A DNA stretch of 64,000 nucleotides from Nemertoderma westbladi (Eukaryota; Xenacoelomorpha; Nemertodermatida; Nemertodermatidae): contig JAUCBJ010003414.1 in NCBI GenBank assembly GCA_032718475.1, positions 1-64,000 of the forward strand, written 5' to 3'. This document shows positions 8,504 to 17,872 of this stretch, in pieces; position 1 is the first letter of the stretch, and the number at the start of each line of letters is the position of its first letter. Under the pieces are notes generated by a model. That model was not told the origin of the DNA. It searched no databases and saw only the letters and a list, made by a program, of their open reading frames with translations. The position numbers and the translations under genes are program-made.

Positions 8504-9319
8504 TTAGGTTCGGTTTGATCTTGGGATATCCAGTAAAATGGTAGGCTCGCGAGCCTTCCGCTGAACTCCTCGATCTCGCCTTTCTCGTACGCCTTTTACG
8601 CCCTGTAGGCTCAAAGCTTCCCGTTTCTCTTGCGTCGACTTATTAGACTCGTCCACTACCATATTGTAGACGTCTGGTTCGACTAATTTAGGTTCGTAAA
8701 TAATGATCTCACCCGCGTTCGGTCCACTCATCTTGAACGAATGGTACGGATTCGTCAAAGGGTATCCGCCTTCTTGGTAATGCAGACTTTGGTGGTATGA
8801 GCATCGCGCTAATATCGGCTCGGGGTTTTCCGAGTTCAATCGCATAGGAATCGCGTTGTCTTGCTCGCGCATACATGCTCCACATTTGTAAAACAGTTTG
8901 TATATGGAGAACGCGTCCTTTGTCTCTGGATCCGCTCCTCGAGCGTGTCTATAAAGATGCATTCCATCGAATTCGTCCCTAGCTGCAGGCAAGGGTTCGT
9001 TCACCGTCAAATATTGCAGTGTATGATATAATCGGCGTATCTCCGTGTCTGGATCCTCGCAAATGTCACTGGCATCGCATAACGCATACAACGCATTGAA
9101 CTCCGCGCGTAATTCCTCCACTCTTTTGTTATAAGCGTCCAATCGCTGTTTTGTAACATTCGGGTCCGCCTTGGATTTAGCGAGCTTGGCTGTACTCCTA
9201 GCCATACTCTCCACTCCAAACATGCTAAAGTTTTTAGCTCCATAACGATTAAACGGCGCCTGGTGCTCCTGTTCCTGCGTAAATCCCTGACGTAACTCCT
9301 TATAAATCTTCTCCGCCAT
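8504..9319 (-). CDS. Accessory 3' coding region of element A, N-terminal piece
   Basis: A 271-residue frame, the first after integrase, separated from it by about 0.7 kb. It begins MAEKIYKELRQG, has a charged helical region around residues 50-75, and a possible zinc site (YKCGACMRE ... ARCSYHQSLHY) around residues 140-175. Element C has a roughly comparable 3' frame with YYCDECPRP followed by several His, which may be a distant counterpart. A hairpin repeat lies near its C-terminus, read as RKAREPT. No known retroelement domain is recognised and no membrane segment is seen. Confidence 0.6.
   Translation of the reverse strand: MAEKIYKELRQGFTQEQEHQAPFNRYGAKNFSMFGVESMARSTAKLAKSKADPNVTKQRLDAYNKRVEELRAEFNALYALCDASDICEDPDTEIRRLYHTLQYLTVNEPLPAARDEFDGMHLYRHARGADPETKDAFSIYKLFYKCGACMREQDNAIPMRLNSENPEPILARCSYHQSLHYQEGGYPLTNPYHSFKMSGPNAGEIIIYEPKLVEPDVYNMVVDESNKSTQEKREALSLQGVKGVRERRDRGVQRKAREPTILLDIPRSNRT
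8540..8559 (-). repeat. 20-bp hairpin repeat, A copy 4 (in coding sequence)
   Basis: Plus strand GGTAGGCTCGCGAGCCTTCC, a consensus copy. It is read in frame as KAREPT near the C-terminus of the first accessory frame. Confidence 0.9.
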
Positions 9320-10054
9320 TGTATACGCGTATATATGGTTACATATCGTTACGTTTCTACTAGATGAAGCGCAAAATAGAGGTTAGATGTGAGGTGACTT
9401 AGAGTTTGTCGGCTTTTGGCTCAACTTTGCTCTAAAACCCCAACCCATTTGCCTAATGACTTCGGGTTCGCGTGATTTCGCACTGGCTCCTAATCCAACA
9501 AATTGTGCCGATAAAAAACGAATTCTGGGTAAACTAGCCGCGAGTCTAAAATACTCACCTTTTAATTTCCCAAACTACATTCCCAAATAAATAATGCAGT
9601 CGAGAATTAATTCAGTCTAAATAATAGTAGACACGACTACATAGAACAAGGCCGGTTTTCTTTTCCAAAAAAATTTGTCGGTAGGCTCGCAAGCCTTCCA
9701 TCCGCTCTTGTCCTCCCCAATTTTAATTTTTATCTAGCTGTATTCTAGAATTCGCATTCACTGGAGAATCATTTTTCTTAAATTTAAATCCAACTGAATG
9801 GATTTGTCTAATAATTTTGAAAATTGTCTCACTTGTGGGTTCCAAGTGGAATTCCATTCCTACTGTACACACAATCCCGCTCCTATGTGATACATAAGGG
9901 TACTACCCTCCATGTTCACATATAAAGACAATGGAATTCCACCGCTGTCTCTATCTACAGTGAAGAGGATTACAAATGCACATACAGTAATACAAAATAC
10001 TAAATTACTAAAATACGGTAAGGCTATGTGGCAGCCATCAAGGGTCCCACATCT
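9320..10054 (-). other. Spacer between integrase and accessory frames of element A
   Basis: Non-coding DNA within the element. It holds a hairpin repeat (9680-9699) and a wider inverted repeat, GTGGAATTCCATT near 9847 and its complement near 9941, about 95 bp apart. I see no splice acceptor or promoter strong enough to call, though a subgenomic or spliced message would be needed to translate the downstream frames. Confidence 0.5.
9680..9699 (-). repeat. 20-bp hairpin repeat, A copy 5
   Basis: Plus strand GGTAGGCTCGCAAGCCTTCC. It lies in the non-coding spacer upstream of the accessory frames. Element B has lost this region, so presence in the wider family is untested here. Confidence 0.9.
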
Positions 10055-10510
10055 CTATTTACTAATGTTGGGTGGAGATTTGTAGTCTCCTGTCTCGTTT
10101 CTAGTCTCCTCAAGGAGTACGAGACGTTGTACAGGCCTATCTACAGTATGTCCGTCGATAGTCCTTACAGTAACTGTCCTTACTACACCAGATGTAGGGT
10201 GCGTGGTCAAAATGACTCCAGTCAGCCAAAACCGTCGTTTCAGATTGGCTTCAGCCAATAAAACAAAGTCACCGCGTCTTAGACATCGGGTATTAAGATA
10301 CCAAGAGGTTCTGGTTGAAATAGAGGGCAAATAATACTTCTGCCATATTTCCCAGAATTTGTTTGCAAGTAGCTGAGTGATTTTCCAAGCCTTGTTGCCG
10401 TATCCGTCGCTATTAATGGGTACCGAAGTGGGCAACAATGTCATCGGCGCCTGCATAAGCAGGTGCGCTGGTGTCAAAGCAAACTGTGCGTCGTTATTGT
10501 CTGGGATCAA
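10055..10510 (-). CDS. BEL/Pao pol C-terminal domain (DUF5641-like)
   Basis: A 151-residue frame continuing the integrase after a small frameshift near 10508. It starts NNDAQFALTPAHLLM, a hallmark of the region just after the BEL integrase core. It continues with WYLNTRCLRRGDFVLL and RFWLTGVI, the conserved pattern of the DUF5641 tail found in BEL/Pao polyproteins. It ends with a normal stop. Element B lacks this domain through a deletion. Confidence 0.8.
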   Translation of the reverse strand: MIPDNNDAQFALTPAHLLMQAPMTLLPTSVPINSDGYGNKAWKITQLLANKFWEIWQKYYLPSISTRTSWYLNTRCLRRGDFVLLAEANLKRRFWLTGVILTTHPTSGVVRTVTVRTIDGHTVDRPVQRLVLLEETRNETGDYKSPPNISK

Positions 10511-10975
10511 AGCGATCGGCGTGTGTTCAAAATCGCTTCGAATTCTATTAACAACGTCGTCAGTTGGTCGTCTGTCAAAATGTGTTGCGTCGGTATTACT
10601 TTAGCCATAGCTGTTTTGATTGAGCCAATCAGCCTTTCCCAAACGCCGCCTCTCCACGGACTGTCTGGAGTGTTGAAGTTCCAAACAATACGGTAAGGAC
10701 ATAGTTCCTCGGAAATCTGGTCTTGGTCCAACTTTCTTAAAGCTCTGGTTATCTCATTCCATGCACCCACAAAGTTTGTCCCTTGGTCACAATAAATGGA
10801 TTTGACCAATCCACGTCTAGCGATAAATCGCCGTAAGGCTAGGATAAAGGCATTGGTGGTCAAGTCTGTCACACGCTTTATATGGACAGCTCTGCTGGCC
10901 ATGCAAGTGAAGATTAATCCCCAACGTTTTACCTGTCCTGTACCCTTCCGCGTTTCGCGATAATGAGTCCAAATC
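10507..10975 (-). CDS. BEL/Pao integrase core fragment of element A
   Basis: Encodes the DDE integrase core from just before the MASRAVHI strand. Asp is in YCDQGTNF and the catalytic Glu region in GGVWERLIGSIK, with spacing typical of DD35E enzymes. The first Asp region (TGIDCFGP in element B) and the HHCC zinc domain are missing, because an internal deletion fuses late gag (EMTD) to this point near 10973-10975. The enzyme would be inactive. A frame change near 10508 separates it from the DUF5641 tail. Confidence 0.8.
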
Positions 10976-11254
10976 CGTCATCTCGGTGAACTGTTTGGCG
11001 CTGATCGTTTCTGCTGGTTGCAACGTGGGTTTCCGAAAGGGTGTTTCTCGTGGAGGATTGTCAATGTATTGGTTCGTCGATCTTTCCTCCCGTTTGTAAT
11101 CAGCTGCTGCTGTCGCTCCAGTACGGAATATTTCCCTTTCCGTCGAGTCCGAGTTGCTAGATGAGCTATTTAGCTATGGTTGGCGGGTTCACGTCCGGCG
11201 TATTACCTTTTGTTGGGCTCGTTGTGGTCTGGAATCTACGGTTCTCCGTCGTTC

Positions 11255-11274
11255 GGTAGGCTCGCAAGCCTTCC
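11255..11274 (-). repeat. 20-bp hairpin repeat, A copy 6 (in gag)
   Basis: Plus strand GGTAGGCTCGCAAGCCTTCC. It belongs to a tandem duplication of about 93 bp in gag, together with the copy at 11348. The pair matches 38180/38273 in element B. Confidence 0.9.
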
Positions 11275-11347
11275 ACGAAGTCGTAGGTCTCATTAAACAT
11301 TGTTCGATCCTGTGGGTACTACCTACATCCGTCCTCCTCCGTTGTTC

Positions 11348-11367
11348 GGTAGGCTCGCAAGCCTTCC
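11348..11367 (-). repeat. 20-bp hairpin repeat, A copy 7 (in gag)
   Basis: Plus strand GGTAGGCTCGCAAGCCTTCC, partner of the copy at 11255. Both have the same flanks (GTCGGTAGG.../...CACGAAGTCGTAGG), so they arose by tandem duplication rather than by two insertions. Confidence 0.9.
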
Positions 11368-11380
11368 ACGAAGTCGTAGG

Positions 11381-11851
11381 TCACGTCGAACATTGTGTCA
11401 AAGGTCTAATAAAGCAGTCGGGTTTCGTAGTCGGTCTATAAATAACTGGGTTCGTACAGCACGTCACAGGTTTAACTGCTAACGGCTTACTTAACTGTTT
11501 AATTGTCATAAACGCAGGTTCCTCTCTTCCTACAAGTAGACTACGACTTACTGTAGGTGGACTAGTTACATTACCTGCCAAAATTGGCGATGAAGTTGCC
11601 CTAGGTTGCGGTATTTCCATCACAACAAACCTGTTACCTTGAGTCGAGCGCACAGGTGTTATTTCCTTAGGTTTCGTAACAAAGACCAGGTTTATCAGAG
11701 TCGTGGGTTTGAGCATAGGAATCCCTTGTAGAAAACGTTTGCAGTAATCCTCGATGAACTCCTCTCCTCGATCTATCGCTCCCACACTTCCTTCCTCAAT
11801 TCGCTTCTGTATCCCGCGATATCGAGCTTCCAAGCGATCCAGGGCAGACAA
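11381..11851 (-). CDS. gag of element A, middle-late part
   Basis: 156 codons following the coiled-coil part of gag. The sequence is Pro/Thr/Arg-rich and largely disordered, with the segment TVSRSLLVGREEPAFMTIKQ shared with element B (37990-38055). A stop replaces the Arg codon of B just before the WKACEPT repeat region. B has lost about 300 bp that A keeps here (RLEARYRGIQKRIEEG...). A capsid/nucleocapsid precursor role follows from position only. Confidence 0.6.
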   Translation of the reverse strand: MSALDRLEARYRGIQKRIEEGSVGAIDRGEEFIEDYCKRFLQGIPMLKPTTLINLVFVTKPKEITPVRSTQGNRFVVMEIPQPRATSSPILAGNVTSPPTVSRSLLVGREEPAFMTIKQLSKPLAVKPVTCCTNPVIYRPTTKPDCFIRPLTQCST

Positions 11852-11863
11852 GTTGTGTCCAGC

Positions 11864-12145
11864 TCACGATCTTATAGATCTATCTCTCGCGTCGAGTTCG
11901 AGGTCCGCTTGCGCGTTCGCTGCCTCGCGTGATCTACGATTTAGTTCGAACTGTAGTTGCATCTCCTTTTCGTGTCGATCTGCTACTTGTTGTTGTGCCG
12001 CTAACTCCGCTTCTTGTATAGCTAGTCGAGCGTTAATTTGTCTCACTTCCAACTTGGCGCGTGCGTCAGATGCCACTTTCTTCCGAGCTAACTCCGCTGC
12101 GTTTACTGTCGCAACTCGTCGGCTGCATGCAGCTTCTTGTGCCAA
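11864..12145 (-). CDS. gag of element A, coiled-coil part 2
   Basis: Ninety-three codons of Ala/Glu/Arg/Gln-rich heptad sequence (ELARKKVASDARAKLEV...), a continuous predicted coiled coil that continues the upstream frame after a small frameshift. Element B carries the same region at 37714-37960 with a shorter linker. A multimerising Gag segment is the likely role. Confidence 0.6.
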   Translation of the reverse strand: MAQEAACSRRVATVNAAELARKKVASDARAKLEVRQINARLAIQEAELAAQQQVADRHEKEMQLQFELNRRSREAANAQADLELDARDRSIRS

Positions 12146-12151
12146 ATCTTC

Positions 12152-12865
12152 CTACAGTCTTCTTAGTTCCAAGGCTTCGAATTCTGCTTGCGCTTTGAGT
12201 TGCGCAATCCTTGCCTCGTCTTCTCTTTGTTGTTTTTCTCCCTCGATGGCGATCTGTGCCATCTGCCGTTGCGCTTCTCCCTTGATGACTTGTTGTCGGC
12301 GTGCAACTTCCTGTTGTTGTCGAGTAATTACAGACGCTGTTCTACTAACGTCGCCAACGTCGCTCCGCATGCTAACAAATGATCTATCCAGTGGTGGATT
12401 TTGGTAGGCTCGCGAGCCTTCTGTAGCAAGAACTTCCGTCGTCCCTCGTGGTTCGACTTCCGGTTCTTCGATCGGTACGCCGTTTCTATGAAGAAAATTG
12501 GTGAGCGTCTCTAACCTCCCGTCCAGGCAGTATAGTTCTTCTTCCTCTTCGGGTTGTAACAACGCGTCCGAAACTGACTCACCTAGCAGTTGGTCGAACT
12601 CCTCCTGTTGAGCCAATCTTATTACTGACTTAAACTGGATAAGGCTTTCCCTCGCACTTACCAACTTATCTATTATCTTTACCTGAGTAAAGTTGTCGAC
12701 ACGCAACTCTGCAAGTTCGTGTAAACCTTTAAGTTTATCTACGGAGGCATATACCCTACTTTCTATCCTTACCTGTAAGGTGTAGAACTCGTATCTCGAC
12801 ATCAGGGCGGTTAACTCGCGTAAAACGCGAAAACCTTCTCTGAGGTTTAGAGTAATCTGGGCCAC
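12152..12865 (-). CDS. gag of element A, N-terminal coiled-coil part 1
   Basis: 237 codons: an amphipathic helical region, an acidic patch (QPEEEEELYCLD), a hairpin-repeat-encoded EGSRAY segment, then a long Gln/Glu/Arg/Ala coiled coil (ITRQQQEVARRQQV...). Element B gives the same order at 37041-37700. The end is a TAG where B has GAG (CTG TAG GAA against CTG GAG GAA), so the frame originally ran on. Typical of the N-terminal half of this family's Gag. Confidence 0.65.
   Translation of the reverse strand: MAQITLNLREGFRVLRELTALMSRYEFYTLQVRIESRVYASVDKLKGLHELAELRVDNFTQVKIIDKLVSARESLIQFKSVIRLAQQEEFDQLLGESVSDALLQPEEEEELYCLDGRLETLTNFLHRNGVPIEEPEVEPRGTTEVLATEGSRAYQNPPLDRSFVSMRSDVGDVSRTASVITRQQQEVARRQQVIKGEAQRQMAQIAIEGEKQQREDEARIAQLKAQAEFEALELRRL
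12403..12422 (-). repeat. 20-bp hairpin repeat, A copy 8 (in gag)
   Basis: Plus strand GGTAGGCTCGCGAGCCTTCT, one change from consensus. Read in gag as EGSRAY, a different frame from the KAREPT copies. It matches the copy at 37414 in element B. Confidence 0.9.
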
Positions 12866-12873
12866 GTGTCCTC

Positions 12874-13146
12874 CTATACTTCAATGACATTTTCTTGGCT
12901 TCCCGCCAAGCTTACCATGTCTGGTTCCCGTGACCTGGTCTGCGGGACTGTAGGGAAATCCTCGATCCTGCCGTCGCCACGCATTGCGGCTTCCGGTATT
13001 TCTCTTCGGGGTACCGGCGACGCACGCGGTGTGACATCGGTGGAATCTCGGGTTCTCCTTCTCGGTTTGTCTACTGTCGATCTGTCCGGTTCGCACGAGT
13101 CATAGTCTGTAGGTGGGTATCGAGTCGAGTATGGTGTGTCACTCAT
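12874..13146 (-). CDS. gag start of element A
   Basis: Ninety codons beginning MSDTPYSTRYPPTDYDSCEPD, the N-terminus of Gag, nearly identical to 28165-28450 and 36776-37060. It is rich in Arg, Asp, Pro and Thr and probably disordered. The frame breaks just before MAQIT.. of the next piece through a small indel. The start codon is conserved in all three copies, which supports it. Confidence 0.7.
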   Translation of the reverse strand: MSDTPYSTRYPPTDYDSCEPDRSTVDKPRRRTRDSTDVTPRASPVPRREIPEAAMRGDGRIEDFPTVPQTRSREPDMVSLAGSQENVIEV

Positions 13147-13149
13147 GTC

Positions 13150-13390
13150 TTATTATATACGTCAAGTACGGGTAATAAAATATCAAAGTATCGGAATGTC
13201 GAAATGTCAAACTTACCTTGGTATATATATAGCATATATATACCCTAACCGGTACAAATAAATCAACAAAGTCAGAATGTCGAAATGTCAAAATGTCGAA
13301 ATGTCCAAATGTCAAACTTACCTTGATATATATATATATATATCATATATATACCCTAACCGGTACAAATAAAACTAACAAAGTATATAA
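13150..13390 (-). repeat. Leader tandem repeat of element A
   Basis: Two imperfect units of about 100 bp. Each has GAATGTCGAAATGTC-like decamers, AAACTTACCTTG, an AT run and CCCTAACCGGTACAAATAAA. The same two units occur in B at 27950-28125 and 36550-36750. They lie in the untranslated leader just upstream of gag. A role in packaging or translation is possible but not shown. Confidence 0.8.
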
Positions 13391-14130
13391 TAAAATATGT
13401 AATAATCTAGCCTACCGGCTAAATTTGTATGAATAAGTGAGATAACGGTATACGTTACCAAAATGTAGATCAACAAGTACAAATAATAGGCAAAACAGCA
13501 ACGTCTAACGGGAAATAAGTACCAACAACACTACTAATTAGACAGTGAAACCCACAAATTTTGAGTACTACTGTGCTTTTAAGTTTGAACGACACGAGTC
13601 GTAAAACTTACGCTCCTTTGATCTTCCAGTCATGCAAATTCCTAAATACAAACCGGACGTGGGTCGTTCCGTTTTTCGGCGTCGCGGACAAATTTTGTGT
13701 CTCCCAAACTTGCGAAAAGCGGTCTAATCCTCGAAGCAGTCCAGAAATGAGTCCTTGAGTCCTGAAAAGTCGAAGGTCAGAGTTTTACTTCTACTCTACG
13801 AAAAATCTTCCTAGGTACCGATACAACTTGGTCTTTAAACCCTATTTACCTTTTTAAGTACTGAAAAGTAACACCGCACACACACGGCGTAAAACAAATT
13901 GCTACTAACTAACTATTAGCTAGTCAAATATTAAATACGAAACTACTAGCTACCCTAAAGCCTACTGAAGCAGGGGACGTTCTACAAATTACTAATTTTA
14001 CTAATTTTAAATTGTAAGTATCTCCTACTTTTATAATAGCTAACAATATATTTATATCTCACTTTAGGTAAGATATATCTACCATTTGCAAATTACAATT
14101 TGCAAATTAAACAATAAATATACCTCACTT
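13391..14130 (-). other. Untranslated leader of element A
   Basis: Non-coding DNA between the 5' LTR and gag, alignable with 27215-27950 of element B. The base right after the LTR (reading minus from 14130) begins AAGTGAGG. No TGG-starting primer-binding site is visible next to the LTR end. Short open frames here (for example 13561-13758) are not conserved as proteins. Confidence 0.6.
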
Positions 14131-15912
14131 TGAGATCCTCTACGGTAACGGCTATCCTACGGCCTACATATCTACTAGTACGAAGCTATAGAGTATCTCT
14201 AACCGTAAAGTCCAGTAGTATACCGCTTACCAGATCCTAGTAACGATGTATCTTACCGTAAGATCTAGTAATGAAACGGGCTCGTACAGTATCTGACAAC
14301 AAATCCCAGTCCAGGGTATCTAAACAAACAGATACAATACACAAACGACTACTGGCGAGGAGCAGAGCCTAGTGTCTATTCATGTACGTGAGCGGGTCTA
14401 ATGCCTACAAACTAGACAAAAGGAAACCTGTCCTCTAACCAGTATGGCAGATGTACAGTTACAGTAACAGACCAAACTCACGGGAAAACAATCCCCGCGC
14501 AGCGAATCCTAAGTATCGCTGACAGTCCTAAATACCATAACTTGCCGCGGTGTGATTTATATGGTTTATATACGAGCTAGTGGGTTAACATACCTAGCGT
14601 AACAATACTGATCCCCCTGTACGAAATCAGTCTAAAGAGGGTCGTGCCTAATGTAACAATACCGCTGCTCTGACAAAACAACACTTTAATAACAAAATAA
14701 ATACTCCTTCTTGCCGTAACTAAATATCAGATCCTAAAATTACAAAATACCAACAGTGAGTTATATATATATTCTGCCTAAAGTAACCTAACGTGCGCTA
14801 TGTAGTAGAACTCTAAGGGTAAATATGTTTTAGGGCGTGTGTATGTGGGTGTGTTACAATAAAACAATTTTGGTGTATATCATTTTACTAGGTTTTAGTG
14901 ATTTTCTGACCAAAACAATACCGTGCGCTAGCTACGAAAATAAGCTAGTCGCGTTTTGTAGAACTTTATACTTATAAATGACGTCAAAGCTCTCTCCTTC
15001 CTATCCACAACTCAACCGGGCAATTACGGTGTTAGTAACTACACCCGTGATCGGCACAAATACCAGATTCTGGTTGTAAGATAAGAAATAGGGGTTAATC
15101 GCTACCATATGTTAGCTGATCTGGTATACAAATTTGATTCTAGAACTTTGTTGCCGCAGTGGTTAGCAGCAATACCTATCAGTACGTGGCAAGGTGCGGT
15201 AGGATATTAATAAACCTCCCAAGGCCAAGCGGTGTGCCGGTAGCAGAAATACTCCTTGCCTGATCAAATAACTAAGGTTCAGACAGGGGGGGGGGGGGGG
15301 GGGGGGTACTAATGTATGTTCTACAAAGCGAACCGGTACCAAACGGTCAGTGCTTCGAATCACTAAATTATGGAACATATGCTGTCCTTACTCGCGTACT
15401 GACGAACGGCAATAGCTCACACCTGTGAGGTATACAGGTTAACCCAGGGATTTGTAGTACTGACGGGGGGGGGGGGGTTCTGTCAGAATATAATTATTTG
15501 ATCCTAAATTTTGCGGTGCGCCAGAATGGCGTCACACTTACCCTGATCTATAGGTCTTACGTCGGGCAAGGGCGTCAAACAAAGTCTTACCTTCCTCTGA
15601 AATCGGCGCTGCATGGCAAGGTGGAGTATTTCGAAGGGCGAAGGGGGTGCGCGGTCTAATCCAATGTGGGCGCTAGCGTGTTGTGGACATCTTTCCCTGC
15701 GTTGCTGATGGCCTAACGGTCTAGGCGGCCATCTCCTCAATGCTTGGCTGTCCCAAAGGTGGACGTTCGAAAATATACATGTTCAGAAGTTTACAGTATA
15801 TTTACAGTTTAGCAAATGATTTATCAAACAGATTTATAACAAAACAAATACTAAGTGTCTAAATGAAGTAAGGATTGATATAACAAGAATGGTGATAACC
15901 GAAGGCAAACCA

Positions 15913-15926
15913 GCCCTTTATATACT
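15913..15926 (-). promoter_or_regulatory. TATA box in LTR of element A
   Basis: Reading minus, AGTATATAAAGGGCTGG, an excellent TATA element, is kept in both LTRs of element B (25980-25990, 45739-45750). It lies about 180 bp inside from the tRNA-like segment and would set the start of the element's transcript about 30 bp downstream. An inverted CCAAT (CCAATCATAGG) lies upstream. Confidence 0.75.
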
Positions 15927-16102
15927 AAACTGGGATATAGAATCCGCTAGAACCTTCCAGAGTATTCCATGGCCTCACATTGGAGCAATAAGATGTTCTA
16001 TGCCCTATGATTGGCCCAACTCATCGTTCCATGTGTTGTACGCACCTCATTGGTTTATCAAATTGTACCAAATGAAAATAAATTGCCCCAAAATGCAAAT
16101 TT

Positions 16103-16175
16103 CCCGACTGGGATTCGAATTCGTAACCTATCTGTAATGCAACCAACGCCTTAACCATCTGACCACTACGCCATG
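16103..16175 (-). other. tRNA-like segment in U3 of element A
   Basis: Reading minus, TAGTGGTCAGATGG resembles box A, with AAGGCGTTGG after it. A good box B (TTCGAATCCCAG) follows about 35 bp on. The head resembles tRNA-Leu-type or SINE heads. It is kept in all three LTRs of the A/B family. There is no matching acceptor stem, so a working tRNA gene is unlikely. It may be a SINE head captured in the LTR. Confidence 0.6.
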
Positions 16176-16310
16176 AGATTAACTACGGGTTTTATGTGTA
16201 CCAATATGAATAGGCATATTACATTACTGTAATTTAATCAAAATTCGTCGGATTTTAGAAAGTTTTTACGTTAAACTACAAATGCTATCTTATAGTGAAA
16301 TAATCCATCA

Positions 16311-17224
16311 GGCATTACTGTGCCTCTACCTGCTGAACGGTAAAACAAGGATAGTGCTGAACTACATGCTGTTTACATTACTGTTACATTACTGGTTGAC
16401 TGGCGACAATGCTTTCTACGTATATTAGACTCGACTCCTTCAAAAAACTTTTCGGCAGCAAATATGTAAAATTTAATGCTGATTATTTTTTCACTGTTTT
16501 TCGAGGGTTTATAGTGTTTTCCCTATGTTTACGGATATTACTTAAGGTGTGCTATGCGAGGAGTACATTTAGGATTACCAATTTAGTATAGTACATGTGT
16601 TCATTTATAATATTTTCCTATAATAAATTAATAATTCAATTAATAATTTCCCGCTTATCAATATTTTCACTATTTTCCGGGTGTATTACAGTGTTTTTCT
16701 TGTTTTTCTGTTTTCTTAGTGTTTTTCTGTTCTACTAGTGTTTTCCTAATTTAGAACTATCTTATTTTGTGTTAGAGAATAAGGATTGTTTTTGAGAATA
16801 AACAAGGATCAAGATTAGGATGGATTGGATGGATTTAAAGAAAATGAATTTGAGTTTTCCTTTTGTGACCCGAGTTTCACTCTTTCTATAACTATTTTAA
16901 ACTGTAGAATTACATATTGCAGTTGAATTTGATTGAATATTGATTCCAAATATTATCATCAGACCACTCTTGAACTGATAAACTACAAATTGAAAGAAAA
17001 CCTAGAAATAGTATTATTCCTAAAAGTTGACATTATTACCGAATTATAGGGAAAGTTCCCAGATAAACGATTGATCTGTATCTCTTCTGTGGGATATAAA
17101 GTGTTGAATAGAAAGACATGTAATTTATGTTATATCAAAATGCTTACTTTTGTCCTTAAAGTCGATGTACCATTACATTATTTATCTATTTATTTAATAT
17201 TTTAATCATTATTGGTTAACTCAC
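16311..17224. other. AT-rich intron or flank
   Basis: Non-coding DNA between BEL element A and the LamG-like exon. It is rich in TTTTCT/GTTTTT stretches. I see no gene, only short chance frames. Given exon phases on either side it may be intron. Confidence 0.4.
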
Positions 17225-17872
17225 TGTTAGGTGGAGTGTAATTTAGGAGCTCATCGTATGCTTCTCCTAATTGTTTCACAGGGAGAGAACAAGGGTAATA
17301 TCGAGCATGGGCAATAAAACCTGGGAAGGCTTGTGCAGCGTTGTAAATACGTTTTCCTAAATACAGATTCACAGTGCTATCCAATGCTGCTCTATGGGTA
17401 TTTGGAGTGTCGAACTCCATTCTTCTGTAATCTGCACTACCAACTCTTCGACTGTAAAGGGATGTTTGTTTATTAGCAGCACTCACACCAACCGCAACGA
17501 AATACCATTCATTGGAGGTGATGGCGTTGGGAAATGCTTGAGTGGCTGACGATATTGGATTATAGTACAATTGACGAGCATCAGGCCAAATCCATAGATG
17601 TGTTCCATAGTTTACAGTGTCGCCAAACTCAAATATTGGGCCACCTCCAGGCGTATTGATAAAGGCCAACATTGTAAGAGATTCTGAGGTTAACTCATTT
17701 GGATCATGTGCGATTGATATGTAGCCGTTAGTGAAATCTATCGCTTGGTTTTCTACACCGCCTGGTCCAAGTCCATATCTTAATGTTCCAACAATGTCTC
17801 CATGGAGATTTGGTAATTTGTTCTGTCCACCGTCAACCAAGTTCAGTGGCCACCATGAATCAAATTGGCAGT
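17225..17872 (-). CDS. LamG/concanavalin A-like domain exon
   Basis: A 648-bp exon with a TTTGCAG acceptor (first base 17872) and an ACA/GTGAGT donor (last base 17225), both phase 1. It starts (D)CQFDSWWPLNLVDGG, then IDFTNGYISIA, LTMLAFINT, WIWPDARQLYYN, NEWYFVAVGV, LYLGKRIYNAAQAFPGFIAHARYYP: the strand pattern of a LamG/pentraxin jelly-roll. Such domains bind carbohydrates or proteins outside the cell. If the donor is not used the frame stops about 7 codons later. Phase and strand match the EGF exons, so one modular extracellular gene is plausible, with BEL element A in its intron. Confidence 0.75.

Larger units (their letters stand above)
5141..16310 (-). mobile_element. BEL/Pao LTR retrotransposon A (defective)
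   Basis: In transcript order: 5' LTR (16310-14131), leader, gag with coiled coil, an internal deletion joining late gag to the integrase core at about 10975, integrase plus a DUF5641-type tail, a non-coding spacer, a long 3' accessory coding region with zinc knuckles, a 3' UTR, a purine tract and a 50-bp remnant of the 3' LTR. Comparison with element B (36398-45352) shows about 4.4 kb missing from A, including zinc finger/protease, reverse transcriptase and RNase H. A could not move without proteins in trans. Eight copies of the 20-bp hairpin repeat lie inside it. It sits between EGF and LamG exons, both also on the minus strand. Confidence 0.9.
14131..16310 (-). repeat. 5' LTR of element A (2180 bp)
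   Basis: Reading minus, it starts TGATGG at 16310 and ends CTCA at 14131 (TG...CA). It is the longest LTR form in the window and has both C-rich tracts (seen as G runs at about 15287-15306 and 15466-15477 on the plus strand). B's 5' LTR lacks the part between about 15310 and 15850, and B's 3' LTR lacks the part from the second tract to about 15035. It contains a tRNA-like segment and a TATA box. Its 3' counterpart is nearly gone. Confidence 0.85.

Noticed and set aside
5832-9319. Envelope gene of an infectious retrovirus
   Set aside because: No signal peptide, cleavage site, fusion peptide or membrane anchor; zinc knuckles instead.
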